This document shows, piece by piece, positions 8,343 through 17,172 of a DNA stretch of 64,000 nucleotides (position 1 is the stretch's first letter; each line of letters begins with the position of its first letter). Under the pieces are notes generated by a model. The model saw only the letters and a list, made by a program, of their open reading frames with translations, did no database searches and was not told the DNA's origin. A program made the translations under genes and the position numbers. This stretch comes from Elusimicrobiota bacterium (GTDB lineage Bacteria > Elusimicrobiota > Elusimicrobia > FEN-1173): positions 248,001 through 312,000 of the forward strand of contig JADJZR010000002.1 of NCBI GenBank assembly GCA_016715645.1. Direction: 5' to 3'.

Positions 8343-9755
8343 TTGAAAAAAGCGACGTTGATATTTCTGTTGGGATTCCTGGCCACCGCTACGGCGTGGT
8401 CCTGCGTGGACGTTTCAACCGCAACTTTTTTTAACGTTACATCCCAAACCCTGTCGCTCAACTGGACCAGTTCCTGTTCGACAACCACGATCCAATACAG
8501 CGAAATTGACGACGACGCGGGTTTTTCCAACCCCTGGCAACAGACCTCTTTTAGCCCTCCCGTTGTGTTTGGATCCACAACGCCGCTCAATCCCGACACA
8601 CTTTATTTCGCCCGCATCTCAACGGTATCTTTCGGAGAGGGCCTACCCCTGGGATCCACCGCCACGCTTGCGGTGAACCCCGCCGTGGGGGCTGAATCAT
8701 TTTCGCAGGTCTCCTCTCACTCGTTTACCGTCCACTGGAGTTCGGGCACGGACCCGTGGAACCCGCCGGGAACCCTTTACGACGTGGACGTTTCCAGCGA
8801 TGCGGGGTATGGATTCGCGGTTCGGCTATCCACCGTTGGGCTGGAAATCCCTTTTCTGAACCAGGCGGCGGACACTGTTTACCACGCTCGCGTTCGGGCC
8901 GTGAACCAATTGGGGACAGCCACTTCGTTTGTGGATGTCGGATCCACCCGCACGGCGCCGAACCCGTTCGTCCCGGCCGGGTCATCGACCACCGTTCAAA
9001 GCCCCGATGGGGCGGTGGTCGTTCACGTCCCGCCGGACACCTTTGCGGAAGATTTTATACTTGTCCTTTCCACAGACCCCCTTCAGGCCCCGATCGCCCA
9101 TCCGGATATTCCGACACAAATCGACGACGCATCGATCAAACTGGAAAACAACGGAGAGGTCCCGCGAACCCTGGTGCCCGATGTCGTCACGGAAGTCCGG
9201 GCGGAGAATATCGCAGGAACCCTTTTAGACACAGACCCCACTGTTTCCGTCATCGTCACTCTTGCCTATGAATCCAGCGATGGAGAAAAGGTTGACGTCG
9301 GGCAAGGCCGTTCTCTGCGGGCCCCCACTTTGGCTATTTATCGACTGAACGAAACCAAGAACCTGTGGGTCCGACTTCCCACATCCCGGGTGGATACGAC
9401 CGCACGGACAGTCAGCGCTTCGGCCACGGACATGGGCGTCTTTGCCTTGGCGGGCCACTCCGATACGAGCCTTGAAACCGCTTACGCCTACCCGGTTCCT
9501 TTCCGACCCAAACGCGGTGACAGAACCATTACCTTTGGGGATTTGGCCGAACAAGCGACCATTCGGATTTTCTCAGCCTCCGGCCGATGGATCCAAACGT
9601 TGGAAGAAACAGACGGCGATGGGGAACTGGTTTGGGACGTGACGGATGCCGACGGGGATCGCCTTTCAAGCGGTGTGTATTACTTTCTCATAGAAAGTTC
9701 CGCGGATAAAAAGCGAGGGAAATTGGTCGTTGTGGGGTCTTCCGATGGTCCGTAG
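8343..9755 (+). CDS. secreted fibronectin type III protein with C-terminal FlgD/T9SS-type sorting domain
   Basis: A signal peptide (LIFLLGFLATATAWS) leads to two FN3-like domains at about residues 25-115 and 115-205. A beta-rich middle domain follows. The C-terminus is typical of FlgD-like or type IX sorting domains: AYPVPFRPKRGD, TIRIFSASGRWI, WDVTDADGDRLSSGVYYFLI and a final KLVVV strand. The likely start is TTG at 8343, 5 nt after the GGGAGG ribosome site. An upstream in-frame GTG at 8337 overlaps that site and is less likely. The gene overlaps the next (PorV-like) gene by 11 bp. Linkage to a PorV-like protein suggests a cell-surface or secreted role, an inference from context. Confidence 0.75.
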   Translation: MKKATLIFLLGFLATATAWSCVDVSTATFFNVTSQTLSLNWTSSCSTTTIQYSEIDDDAGFSNPWQQTSFSPPVVFGSTTPLNPDTLYFARISTVSFGEGLPLGSTATLAVNPAVGAESFSQVSSHSFTVHWSSGTDPWNPPGTLYDVDVSSDAGYGFAVRLSTVGLEIPFLNQAADTVYHARVRAVNQLGTATSFVDVGSTRTAPNPFVPAGSSTTVQSPDGAVVVHVPPDTFAEDFILVLSTDPLQAPIAHPDIPTQIDDASIKLENNGEVPRTLVPDVVTEVRAENIAGTLLDTDPTVSVIVTLAYESSDGEKVDVGQGRSLRAPTLAIYRLNETKNLWVRLPTSRVDTTARTVSASATDMGVFALAGHSDTSLETAYAYPVPFRPKRGDRTITFGDLAEQATIRIFSASGRWIQTLEETDGDGELVWDVTDADGDRLSSGVYYFLIESSADKKRGKLVVVGSSDGP

Positions 9756-10839
9756 AATTCCTTTCTTAGTGGCGGGTATCGCGGCCCTTTTTCTGGGTCT
9801 TGGATCCAAGGCCCAAGCCCGTCGATCGGATGCCTTTGAATTTCTTCGTCTGCCGTCGGGTGCCCGCACCGCCGCTTTGGGGGGTGCCGGCGTGGCCGAA
9901 GCCAAAGGGGTGGCGGGCGCCGACATCAACCCGGCGGGTCTCGGCCGGTTGTGGCGCGACGAGGCGGCCTTTTCGGGATCCCGGTGGTTGGACGATGGGC
10001 AATACCAATCGCTGGGATACGCCCATCCTTTTTTCAAAGGCGGGGCCTTGGCGATCTCTGTTCTGAGCGTGGATTACGGAGACATTCCCGGATACAGTCC
10101 CGCTGGAAACGCGGAAGGGTCTGTGTCCGCCCAAGACCTGGCCGCGCGAGCGGGTTATGGCCGAGCGTGGAAAAATCGTGTTTGGTGGGGCGCTCAAGGG
10201 ATATACGCTCAAGAAACCCTGGCCGGAGATTCCGCCAACGCCGTCGCGGCCAGCGGCGGATTGATCTGGAGTCCCGTTGTCTCGGGAAAGTTGAGGACGC
10301 TCTCGATCGGGGGGGCCTTCCAAAACTGGGGAAAAGAACCCGAATTCGATGGGACCTCCGAACCGTTACCGCAAACCGTTCAGGCGGGGCTTAATCTCCA
10401 TCCTTTTTTTGATGCGTTGAGCGTGTCAGTAGACGGCATTTATGGCCCCAGGAAGCCCTTCGTTTTTGTGGCGGGAGCGGAGTATTGGGCCCGGGGCGCT
10501 GTGGCCCTCCGGGTCGGGTACAACGGATGGGAAGCCAAAGAAGGCGCCGGGGTTTCGTTGGGGTTCGGGTTTCGGGCCTGGGATTTGGAAGTGGATTATG
10601 CCTATGTGGGGTTGGGGGAACTGGGCGAAACTCACCACATGGGCCTTACGTTCCGGTTTGGAAGTCTGGCGGAAAAACATTACGCCCGGGGTCTGGAAAA
10701 CCTTCAGCGAGAGGATTATGCCCAGGCCGTGGTTTCGTTCGCCGAATCGGTCCGCATGGACCCGAGCCATCGGCGCGCGCTGGAAAAACTTCGTCAGGCC
10801 AACAACAAACTTCAACAGGAAAATCCCCGCACGCCATGA
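9745..10839 (+). CDS. PorV/UPF0164-like outer-membrane barrel with C-terminal TPR-like tail
   Basis: After a signal peptide (FLVAGIAALFLGLGSKAQA) the protein shows the PorV-type opening: AFEFLRLPSGARTAALGGAGVA followed by ADINPAGLGRL (family pattern G-A-R-x-x-A-L-G-x-A...NPAGL). Barrel-like strands follow to about residue 310. The last ~50 residues (HYARGLENLQREDYAQAVVSFAESVRMDP) form a TPR-like helical pair, unusual for a barrel. The start at 9745 lies inside the preceding gene. PorV in Bacteroidota shuttles type IX secretion cargo. Here cargo-like sorting domains occur in the upstream gene, but no other type IX component is in the window. Confidence 0.75.
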   Translation: MVRRIPFLVAGIAALFLGLGSKAQARRSDAFEFLRLPSGARTAALGGAGVAEAKGVAGADINPAGLGRLWRDEAAFSGSRWLDDGQYQSLGYAHPFFKGGALAISVLSVDYGDIPGYSPAGNAEGSVSAQDLAARAGYGRAWKNRVWWGAQGIYAQETLAGDSANAVAASGGLIWSPVVSGKLRTLSIGGAFQNWGKEPEFDGTSEPLPQTVQAGLNLHPFFDALSVSVDGIYGPRKPFVFVAGAEYWARGAVALRVGYNGWEAKEGAGVSLGFGFRAWDLEVDYAYVGLGELGETHHMGLTFRFGSLAEKHYARGLENLQREDYAQAVVSFAESVRMDPSHRRALEKLRQANNKLQQENPRTP

Positions 10840-11945
10840 GAGGGATTGTTGGAGTCTGTATCCTGCTCCTGTGCGCGCGGTTAAGCGCACGGGCCGAAAC
10901 GGAACCCGACTTTTATAAAGAAGGCCGGACCGCCTACGAAGCGGGCAATTATTTCGCGGCGGTCGACCGTCTCACCGAGGCCCTTTTGAGATCGCCGGGC
11001 GACGCCCGGTGCCAGGCATTACTCGTGGCGTCGGGAAAAAAACTCATCGAAACTCGATCGTTTTCCAAACTGTCCCTGGACGAGTTGCAAAAGCTGGTGG
11101 ACAACGCCTCCCGGGAACTGGAAACCCGTCGGCACGATCTTCGCCGGGCGTTGGGCGAACTGAAAGCGGCCCAACGAGCCAGCGAAAAGGGCTCCGCCCA
11201 AGAAGCCCTCCGGGCGTGTCGGGGCGTTGACATGCTTTTGGAGGTGACCCTAGGCGACGATCCCGAAAGCCAGAAAGTCCTGGAGTATGTTCGATCTGTT
11301 TGTGCAAACTTGGAGGCGTCTCTGGCCTCGGGCGTTTTGGTTCGCCCGTTTGACGAGAGGCGGGTGGCCGGCTACGTGGCTTTTTGCCGATCCGACTGGA
11401 ACGAAGCCGCCGAGGCGTGGGGGCAAGCGGCGGCCATGGCGCCCCGTGATTCTCACTTAAAAGACCTTTGGGAAACCGCTAAGAAGCGCAGGGACCGGGA
11501 AGAAGAACAAAAACGCGAAGAGGCCCGGCGGAAACAGGCCGAACGAGACCACATGAAATCCCTCGCGGAACAAAAGGAATACATGGACCGTCATCGCCGA
11601 TTGGCCGTTGACCACCAGGACAACGGGCAATGGGTGGAGGCGGCCCAATCCTGGTTGGCGGTTTTAAAAGTGGACCCATTGGACCCTCAAGCCAAAGAAG
11701 CCCTGGACAATGTGGGGGAACAACTCCGCCGTCAGGGGTTTGGGTCAGAACCCGCTGAAGAAAAAATAACGGGCGACCCCGCCCAAGCGGAACGATTTTA
11801 CACTCTGGGCCTGATCCGATATGCCGATGGGGATTTAAACGGAGCCGCTGATTCTTTTGGGGCGGCGCTCAAACGCAACGCCCGCCATCCGTACGCCCGC
11901 AAGGCGCTTGAGCGCGTGCGCGAAGAGCAAAAACCGCTCCGATGA
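10836..11945 (+). CDS. periplasmic tetratricopeptide-repeat protein with coiled-coil segment
   Basis: This 369-residue protein has a signal peptide (GIVGVCILLLCARLSARA) followed by TPR-like units. The first is YKEGRTAYEAGNYFAAVDRLTEALLRSPGD, and others are near residues 255-290 and 305-345. A highly charged helix (KKRRDREEEQKREEARRKQAERD) sits in the middle and probably forms a coiled coil. The ATG overlaps the PorV-like stop codon in an ATGA arrangement, and its own stop overlaps the kinase start, so the five-gene set 8343-14031 is one translationally coupled operon. It is likely an assembly scaffold. No specific ortholog is recognised. Confidence 0.75.
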   Translation: MRGIVGVCILLLCARLSARAETEPDFYKEGRTAYEAGNYFAAVDRLTEALLRSPGDARCQALLVASGKKLIETRSFSKLSLDELQKLVDNASRELETRRHDLRRALGELKAAQRASEKGSAQEALRACRGVDMLLEVTLGDDPESQKVLEYVRSVCANLEASLASGVLVRPFDERRVAGYVAFCRSDWNEAAEAWGQAAAMAPRDSHLKDLWETAKKRRDREEEQKREEARRKQAERDHMKSLAEQKEYMDRHRRLAVDHQDNGQWVEAAQSWLAVLKVDPLDPQAKEALDNVGEQLRRQGFGSEPAEEKITGDPAQAERFYTLGLIRYADGDLNGAADSFGAALKRNARHPYARKALERVREEQKPLR

Positions 11946-13354
11946 CGTTACGAACCCGTTTTCTTATCCAAATCGTTGGACTCATACTGGGTTCGTTTCT
12001 TCTTTACGGGGCGGCTCTGTTTTGGACACAGCGGGATTATTTAATCAGTGAGCAGGAACGAGCGAACCGGGAAGAGTCGAGCCGATGGAGCTTGTTGTGC
12101 GAACAATCCGTTTTATCCAAAGACGAAATCATCCTGGTGAACTATCTGCGCGAAGTGCGGCGGTCGGGCGACGTGGCGTGGGCGTCTTTTGTGGCCGAAA
12201 ACGGGCGCGTTCTGATGCACTCGGACTTGTCCCGCAAAAACACAACCGACACGGGCCCCGTGGCCCAGTGGGCCCTTTCCCTCGACGGGCCCGCGATCCG
12301 GACAGACGATACGATCGATTCGCCGCGGCTCTACTACGCCGCCCCCGTCCAACGGGCTGGGGCGGCGATTCTGGCGTTTGACAAAGGGCGGCAAAACGCG
12401 CGACGAGGGGACGCCTTAAAGGCGTTTCTTAAACGATTTTCGGGGATTACGCTCCTCTGTTTGCTGTTGGGAGTGGCCGTGGCAGTGGGAGTGGCGCGGA
12501 GTTTGGCGTCGCCGCTGAACGATTTAACGGCCGCGGTGCGTCAGCTGGGCGCGGGGGATTGGCGGGCCCGTTCGTCTGTTAATCGGACCGACGAGATCGG
12601 CGAACTGGCTCTGGCGTTTGCCGACATGTCCCGGCGACTCGCCCGACTGGACGAAATGAAAGACCATTTTGTGGCCACGGTATCCCACGATTTGCGCAAC
12701 CCGCTGGGCGCAATCACCATGGCCGCCCGCTATTTGATCGCACCGCCAACACCGCTTTCCGCCGAGTCCACCCATCAGATACTCAACACGATCCTGGTCA
12801 GCACGGCCCGGTTGAGAACCATGGTCGACAACGTCTTGGACGCGGCCAAAATCAAAGAAGGACGGTTGACCGCCCACATCGAACCCTTTTCTTTGGAGAA
12901 AATTCTGATCGAATTACGAGACCTGTTTCAATCCCAAGCCGACGAGTTCGGCCGGGATTTTCAAGTAAATTTGCCGATGCCTTGCCCGTTGGCCTTGGGC
13001 GACGAGGCCCACACCTACAGGATATTGGCCAACCTCTTAAACAACGCGTTCAAGTTCACGTCGGCGGGGGACCACATTCGTGTTTCGGTCCAAACCGATT
13101 CGGAAGGGTTCCTGGCCGTGGAGGTCCAAGATTCCGGCCCCGGCCTTTCGCCGGAAGACATGGACGGATTGTTTCAGCCGTTTCAAACCGTGGCTTCCGT
13201 TGAGGCGCCGATCCGAAAACAGCAAGGCACCGGCCTGGGATTGGCCATCGCTCACGCGCTGGCCGAGGCCCAAGGCGGAAACCTTTCGGTTCGATCGGAT
13301 CGGAACATTGCAACGACATTTCGGCTGGTTCTTCCAATGGGGAGGGAAACATGA
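11942..13354 (+). CDS. membrane sensor histidine kinase (periplasmic sensor, HAMP, HisKA, HATPase)
   Basis: Domains in order: an N-terminal membrane helix (FLIQIVGLILGSFLLYGAAL); a periplasmic sensor of about 130 residues; a second helix (GITLLCLLLGVAVAVGVA); a HAMP linker (LASPLNDLTAAVRQLGAGD); the phosphoacceptor H-box ATVSHDLRNPLGAI; the N-box RILANLLNNAFKFT; the G1 box DSGPGLSPED; and the G2 box GTGLGLAIAHALA. All catalytic boxes are intact. It overlaps both the TPR gene and the response regulator gene by 4 bp, so it very likely phosphorylates the regulator at 13351. The signal is unknown. Context suggests envelope or surface-protein status. Confidence 0.92.
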   Translation: MTLRTRFLIQIVGLILGSFLLYGAALFWTQRDYLISEQERANREESSRWSLLCEQSVLSKDEIILVNYLREVRRSGDVAWASFVAENGRVLMHSDLSRKNTTDTGPVAQWALSLDGPAIRTDDTIDSPRLYYAAPVQRAGAAILAFDKGRQNARRGDALKAFLKRFSGITLLCLLLGVAVAVGVARSLASPLNDLTAAVRQLGAGDWRARSSVNRTDEIGELALAFADMSRRLARLDEMKDHFVATVSHDLRNPLGAITMAARYLIAPPTPLSAESTHQILNTILVSTARLRTMVDNVLDAAKIKEGRLTAHIEPFSLEKILIELRDLFQSQADEFGRDFQVNLPMPCPLALGDEAHTYRILANLLNNAFKFTSAGDHIRVSVQTDSEGFLAVEVQDSGPGLSPEDMDGLFQPFQTVASVEAPIRKQQGTGLGLAIAHALAEAQGGNLSVRSDRNIATTFRLVLPMGRET

Positions 13355-14031
13355 GCGCAAATCTGTTGTTGGTGGAAGACGATGCGAGTTTGGCTACGAT
13401 CACCCGGCGTTTTTTGGTCCAGGCGGGTCACCGGGTGACGGTTGCGACCAACGGCGAAGAAGCGTTGGCCCTGGTCATGAAAAACACGCCGGACCTGGTC
13501 ATTTCCGACGTCCAGTTGCCCGGCCTCTCCGGGTTAAAGCTGTGCCAATTATTAAAAGAAAAACCGTCCACTCAACATGTGCCAATCATCCTGGTGACGG
13601 TTCTGGGGAAAACCCATCAGAAGGTGGATGGTCTACGGATCGGCGCGGACGATTACCTCACCAAACCGTTTGACGCGCAGGAACTGTTGGCGCGGGTGGA
13701 AGCGGTTTTGCGGCGAGTTCAGGACAAAGGCGCCCTGGATGTTGTTTTGGAGGCGGGCCCGATTCGGGTCGACGTCTCTTGCCGGGACGTGACTGTCAAC
13801 GGGACCCCGATCGACCTTCGAAAAAAAGAATACGAATTGTTGATTTTGTTTTTGCGCAAACCCGGACGATTGTGGTCGAGAGAATCGTTGCTTTCGTCGC
13901 TGTGGGGCGACGATGCGGTGGTCAGCCCGAACACCTTGGAAGTTCACATTAAAAACCTCCGCGCCCGTCTGGGCCCGGCGGGCGACCTCATCGAAACCCT
14001 GCCCGGTGAAGGTTACCGGCTCAAAACATAG
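13351..14031 (+). CDS. OmpR/PhoB-family response regulator
   Basis: This 226-residue protein has a receiver domain with the acidic pair EDD near residue 10, the phosphoacceptor in VISDVQLPG near residue 53, the conserved Thr region LVTVL, and Lys in YLTKPFDAQELLARV. The C-terminal winged helix matches the OmpR type (DLRKKEYELLILFLRKPGRLWSRE split; TLEVHIKNLRARL). It should act as a transcription factor controlled by the kinase immediately upstream. The gene ends directly beside a truncated AbiEi-like fragment, which marks the downstream edge of this operon. Confidence 0.93.
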   Translation: MSANLLLVEDDASLATITRRFLVQAGHRVTVATNGEEALALVMKNTPDLVISDVQLPGLSGLKLCQLLKEKPSTQHVPIILVTVLGKTHQKVDGLRIGADDYLTKPFDAQELLARVEAVLRRVQDKGALDVVLEAGPIRVDVSCRDVTVNGTPIDLRKKEYELLILFLRKPGRLWSRESLLSSLWGDDAVVSPNTLEVHIKNLRARLGPAGDLIETLPGEGYRLKT

Positions 14032-14032
14032 A

Positions 14033-14407
14033 TCTCCCCACGCGCTAACAGCTTTTAGCGGGGCCAATATGGTGGCACCCAATGTAGTGAACAACGATAT
14101 TTCTGTTTACATCGATGTTCCAGGTGATGACGTCGAACAATATTTTTGCGATCTCCAAACGCAATTTACCCTCGTCCCACCAATCGCTGGAGCGAACGTT
14201 CATTTCGTTCTTCCCATATACAAGAGCTCGGTATTTCGTGATTCACGGCCGATTGGGGGATACCGAGTTGTCTCAAATCTTCAACTGTATTTGGATTTGA
14301 TCAACCACCCGTTAGGTGGAGAAGAACAAGCGAAATGGTTGTCCGCACGACTTGAAGAGTGGAAGACGCCTCTCATCGGGAAAGGGGGAACAAATGACGC
14401 CGTATGA
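14033..14407 (+). pseudogene. truncated AbiEi-family antitoxin (C-terminal half only)
   Basis: The frame starting just after the regulator stop codon encodes LTAFSGANMVAP, then SVYIDVPGDDVEQYF, and then SNLQLYLDLINHPLGGEEQA. This matches the C-terminal domain of AbiEi-type antitoxins of type IV abortive-infection systems. The N-terminal winged-helix DNA-binding part is absent. The homologous sequence abuts the end of the response regulator, as if a deletion or insertion joined them. No ribosome site precedes an ATG at 14069. The stop codon overlaps the following toxin-like frame, the normal abiEi-abiEii arrangement. The assignment is from motif recognition alone. Confidence 0.65.
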
Positions 14408-15235
14408 GGTGGCATTTCATGAGACACTCCTCGCTCTCGGCAAGATCATTTAAATAACCTCACCGTCGTTGGTGGGTGGTGCCCTTATCTCTACGCAAAA
14501 TACGTTTGGCAAAAACAGGCCCCGGAAATCATGACGATGGACATCGATTTCGCTGTGAAGCGCATGACCCCGGATAGGTTTTCTGAGCCGGTTTACCATA
14601 GATTGCTCGCGGCAAATCTTATCCCCAGACGAATGGATATGGACGACGATAATAAAATCCAATTTTCATACGCGGTTGATAGGGTTCTGGTTCCTGTGGA
14701 CTTTATCACAGAACCCGACGTTCTCCCCGAAGGGCAACACGCTGTCGAGAGGCCGTACGTCGCTTGTTCCCCCGTCCCGGAAGTCGCAATCGCTCTAAAA
14801 CCGGAACCGATTCATCACACGATCAACTTTAAAGGCAAATGCCTGAAAATTCAAATCGCGGCACCAGAAGGATTGTTGCTTTCAAAAGCACTTCTACTTG
14901 AACACAGGGTAAACGTTTCGAAAACTCCCAAGGATCTCGCCACAATTGCGTTTGTGATGCGATACGCGCCGGATCAAGAGATCCTTTTGCAAAATATTAA
15001 AAAATTCAAAGATCATGCGGAAGCGCGGGAAGCAGGGCGTATCCTTGAAGGTTTTGTGGGGAAGGATCGCCGTCCTGGATATGGAATGTTAAGAGAATAT
15101 TACTCGAGATGGAATGTGCCAAAGGAACTTATCAACGGGCAAATTAAGCGCACTTTCGTCCCACTCCTGTCCGCCCTTTCTCCTTTGCCCGAGGTTATCT
15201 CCACTTCCACGCGGCCGTTGTGGCCATGGGGATGA
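14394..15235 (+). pseudogene. AbiEii-like nucleotidyltransferase toxin, frameshifted
   Basis: The frame starts at ATG 14394 (MTPYEVAFHETLLALGKII) and stops at TAA 14451. The next frame continues with NNLTVVGGWCPYLYAKY and then MTMDIDFAVKR, the nucleotidyltransferase core (GG(W/S) motif plus DIDF metal-binding Asp pair). Restoring one T in the TTT run at 14449-14451 fuses the two into one protein of about 280 residues. The rest (KDLATIAFVMRYAP and onward) fits the family's helical C-terminus. It follows the truncated AbiEi partner. Either the system is dead or the indel is a sequencing error; the truncated antitoxin favours real decay. Confidence 0.6.
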
Positions 15236-15500
15236 CGGGATTTGCCGTTGTAATTCATCAGGCGGTGGCCGTAGCAAAAGTGGAATTCAAGGACGAAGTG
15301 GAACATGCAAACTATGCTAAAATCCTGTGTACAAACAACCAACGATGATCGTTAGAAAAATCGGAAGGAACACGCTCCTTGAAAGTTTCCGAGACCGTCG
15401 TTCTTGAATGGTTTTGTCGTGAATCGATTCTAAGCGTTTTTTTCAGGTTGCACGCGAGCAGAAGTAAATTTTCCATTATGGTGTGGGAGAAAAATACTAA

Positions 15501-15788
15501 ATGGATGTCTGTAGCGATGTTGTTAAAAAAATCGATGACCTTTCTAGTCAGCTTTTAAAACCGCTTGCTGCTGGAGAATTAAAGAATGGCTGGACAGAGA
15601 AAAACCAAAATGTTGTTTTAAATTTTTTCAAGGGGATAAGAGAGTGCATTTTAAAAGGTGAGTGCGTGGGCAATATCCATGTGAGCCGTCGGTTGGACGC
15701 TTGGGGCATTGGAGAGGGGCCCTTGTTGGAATTTTCCGAAGGGATTGGCCAGGCTGTAGAGAATTCAGGGAAAAGTGAACGGCCTTGA
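15501..15788 (+). CDS. hypothetical protein (95 aa), first gene of a small three-gene set
   Basis: The product is not recognised. It is predicted soluble, mostly helical, with no signal peptide or membrane segment. It contains NFFKGIRECILKGECVGN and two Cys residues. It starts at an ATG without a convincing ribosome site. Its stop codon overlaps the TTG start of the next gene (TTGA), suggesting coupling to the DUF4258-like/DUF2283 pair. Base composition is more AT-rich than the surrounding genes. Confidence 0.5.
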   Translation: MDVCSDVVKKIDDLSSQLLKPLAAGELKNGWTEKNQNVVLNFFKGIRECILKGECVGNIHVSRRLDAWGIGEGPLLEFSEGIGQAVENSGKSERP

Positions 15789-16018
15789 AGACCACATTGT
15801 ATTTTGAGGAACAGGTTTTGAGGAAACGTCCGGAGGTTCGGCGTGAATGGGTGGAACAGGTCTTGAAAGGGCGAACGAAACGGATGAAGCAGGAGAACGG
15901 GCGGATCAGCTACTGGGCAAAAATTGAGGAGTTCGAGAGCCGTGTGCTACGCGTGGTGACGTTGGAAGATGGGGAGACGGTGCACAACGCCTACTTTGAT
16001 CGAGGATTCAAGGGATAG
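15785..16018 (+). CDS. DUF4258-like small protein (putative toxin-type partner)
   Basis: This 77-residue protein opens with LYFEEQVLRKRPEV and contains GRISYWAKIEEFESRVLRVVTLEDGETVHNAYFDRGF. That pattern resembles small DUF4258/BrnT-like proteins, which are often encoded beside a DUF2283 protein exactly as here. The start is a TTG overlapping the upstream stop codon. The 9-bp gap to the DUF2283 gene contains a GGAGGG ribosome site. A toxin role is only inferred from this repeated gene pairing in other genomes. Confidence 0.55.
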   Translation: MKTTLYFEEQVLRKRPEVRREWVEQVLKGRTKRMKQENGRISYWAKIEEFESRVLRVVTLEDGETVHNAYFDRGFKG

Positions 16019-16027
16019 GAGGGAGTT

Positions 16028-16243
16028 ATGAAACTGAACTATTACGGCGACACGGATTCGTTGTACATTGATTTAAATTCGCGTCCGAGTGTTGAGACAC
16101 GAGAGATTGAGGAAGGGCTTCTTGTTGACCTGGACAAGGACGGACATGTAGTGGGGATTGACATTGACCACGCATCAAAGATGATGGACTTGAAGAAGCT
16201 GGAGCTGGTACACCTTCCCGTGCTGGAGATCAACGCGGCATAA
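16028..16243 (+). CDS. DUF2283 family protein (putative antitoxin-type partner)
   Basis: This 71-residue protein matches the DUF2283 pattern: YYGDTDSLYIDLNSRPSVETREIEEGL is followed by DLDKDGHVVGIDIDHASK. The family is small, soluble and of unknown biochemical function, and is frequently paired with a DUF4258-type gene. A strong ribosome site (GGAGGG) precedes the ATG. It is the last gene before a short mobile repeat at 16341. Confidence 0.8.
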   Translation: MKLNYYGDTDSLYIDLNSRPSVETREIEEGLLVDLDKDGHVVGIDIDHASKMMDLKKLELVHLPVLEINAA

Positions 16244-16340
16244 AAAGATCGGAATGGAGCGGTAGAAAAAACGATCCTTAAACAGCCCCAAAATAGGAAA
16301 GTTCATTAACCGTTCCACAAGTAACCGTTTTTCCGAGGGC

Positions 16341-16413
16341 TTAGGGGACAGTGAGGGGAATAAATTTCACGTCACATCGCTTGCTAAGTTATTAAAGCAT
16401 CACCGTCCCCTAA
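16341..16413. repeat. 73-bp MITE-like repeat with TTAGGGGAC termini
   Basis: The left end TTAGGGGACAGTGA and the right end TCACCGTCCCCTAA are inverted repeats with one mismatch in 14 bp. The interior is AT-rich and has no reading frame. The first nine bases TTAGGGGAC equal those at the left end of the transposase element (7185-7193), so this may be a non-autonomous relative. It lies between the DUF2283 gene and the convergent response-regulator gene. Confidence 0.7.
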
Positions 16414-16424
16414 AATGCGGGGGC

Positions 16425-17129
16425 TTAGTGGGGGGAGGCTTCGTCGGCGGAGATGAGGCCGGATTTGATGGCTAGGGCTACGGCGTGGGACTGGTTGCGG
16501 GCGCCGAGTTTTTCGTAGGCGTGCGTGAGATGTTTGCGGACGGTGTTTTCGGAAAGGGCGCCCTGCTCGCCGCCTAACTTTTGGGCCATTTCTTTCATGG
16601 AATACCCGCTGTGAGCGGCGAGTTTTATGACTTCCAGTTCCGCGCCGGTCAACGGGGTGATCCCAAAATCCAACTTTTCAGGGTCCGCTCCGCGGATGGC
16701 GGTGAACAGGCGGTTTTGAAGGGTTTTCGCGGCGGGGGCCGCGCCGCCGACCGCTCGGAAAATGTTGCCCACCACCTGGGCGGCGGTCGCGTCTTTTTTG
16801 AAGATGTAATCGTCCGCGCCGGACCGGATGGCGCTGACCACGTGGCACTGGTCTTCGAACGTCGAAAAAACGAGGACAACCAACGCGGGGTGGATCTTTT
16901 TCATTTCCCGAATGGCGGTGATGCCGTCCATGAGGGGAAGGCCGATGTCCACCAGGGCCACCGTGGGGCGATGTTTCTTAACGGCTTCAATCGCGGCAAC
17001 GCCGTCTCCGGCTTGCGCGACAACGGTCAGTTGGCCCTTGCAGTGGTCTTCAATGTAGGTCACCAACGATTCCCGCATGAGAGGGTGGTCGTCCACCAAC
17101 AACAATTTGCCCGCCGGTTTGTCTTTCAC
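16425..17129 (-). CDS. NarL/LuxR-family response regulator
   Basis: This 234-residue protein has a receiver domain with VDDHP, the phosphoacceptor in LVDIGLPLMDG, and the conserved Lys in DDYIFKKDATAA. A LuxR-type helix-turn-helix follows (LTGAELEVIKLAAHSGYSMKEMAQKL, then SENTVRKHLTHAYEKLGARNQ). The helix-turn-helix carries an unusual short insertion (GGEQGAL) between recognition elements. No kinase is adjacent on the same strand. The soluble-side partner could be the kinase at 19475 or be encoded elsewhere. The upstream gene on this strand is a glycosyltransferase 43 bp away. Confidence 0.9.
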   Translation of the reverse strand: MKDKPAGKLLLVDDHPLMRESLVTYIEDHCKGQLTVVAQAGDGVAAIEAVKKHRPTVALVDIGLPLMDGITAIREMKKIHPALVVLVFSTFEDQCHVVSAIRSGADDYIFKKDATAAQVVGNIFRAVGGAAPAAKTLQNRLFTAIRGADPEKLDFGITPLTGAELEVIKLAAHSGYSMKEMAQKLGGEQGALSENTVRKHLTHAYEKLGARNQSHAVALAIKSGLISADEASPH

Positions 17130-17172
17130 TCCCCCATTATTGATCCAAAACAGAAAAATATCAACCCGGACT

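Noticed and set aside
15232..15348. Small 38-codon frame after the AbiEii-like gene
   Set aside because: It begins at an ATG overlapping the stop but has no ribosome site or recognisable sequence; I see nothing else supportable between 15236 and 15500.
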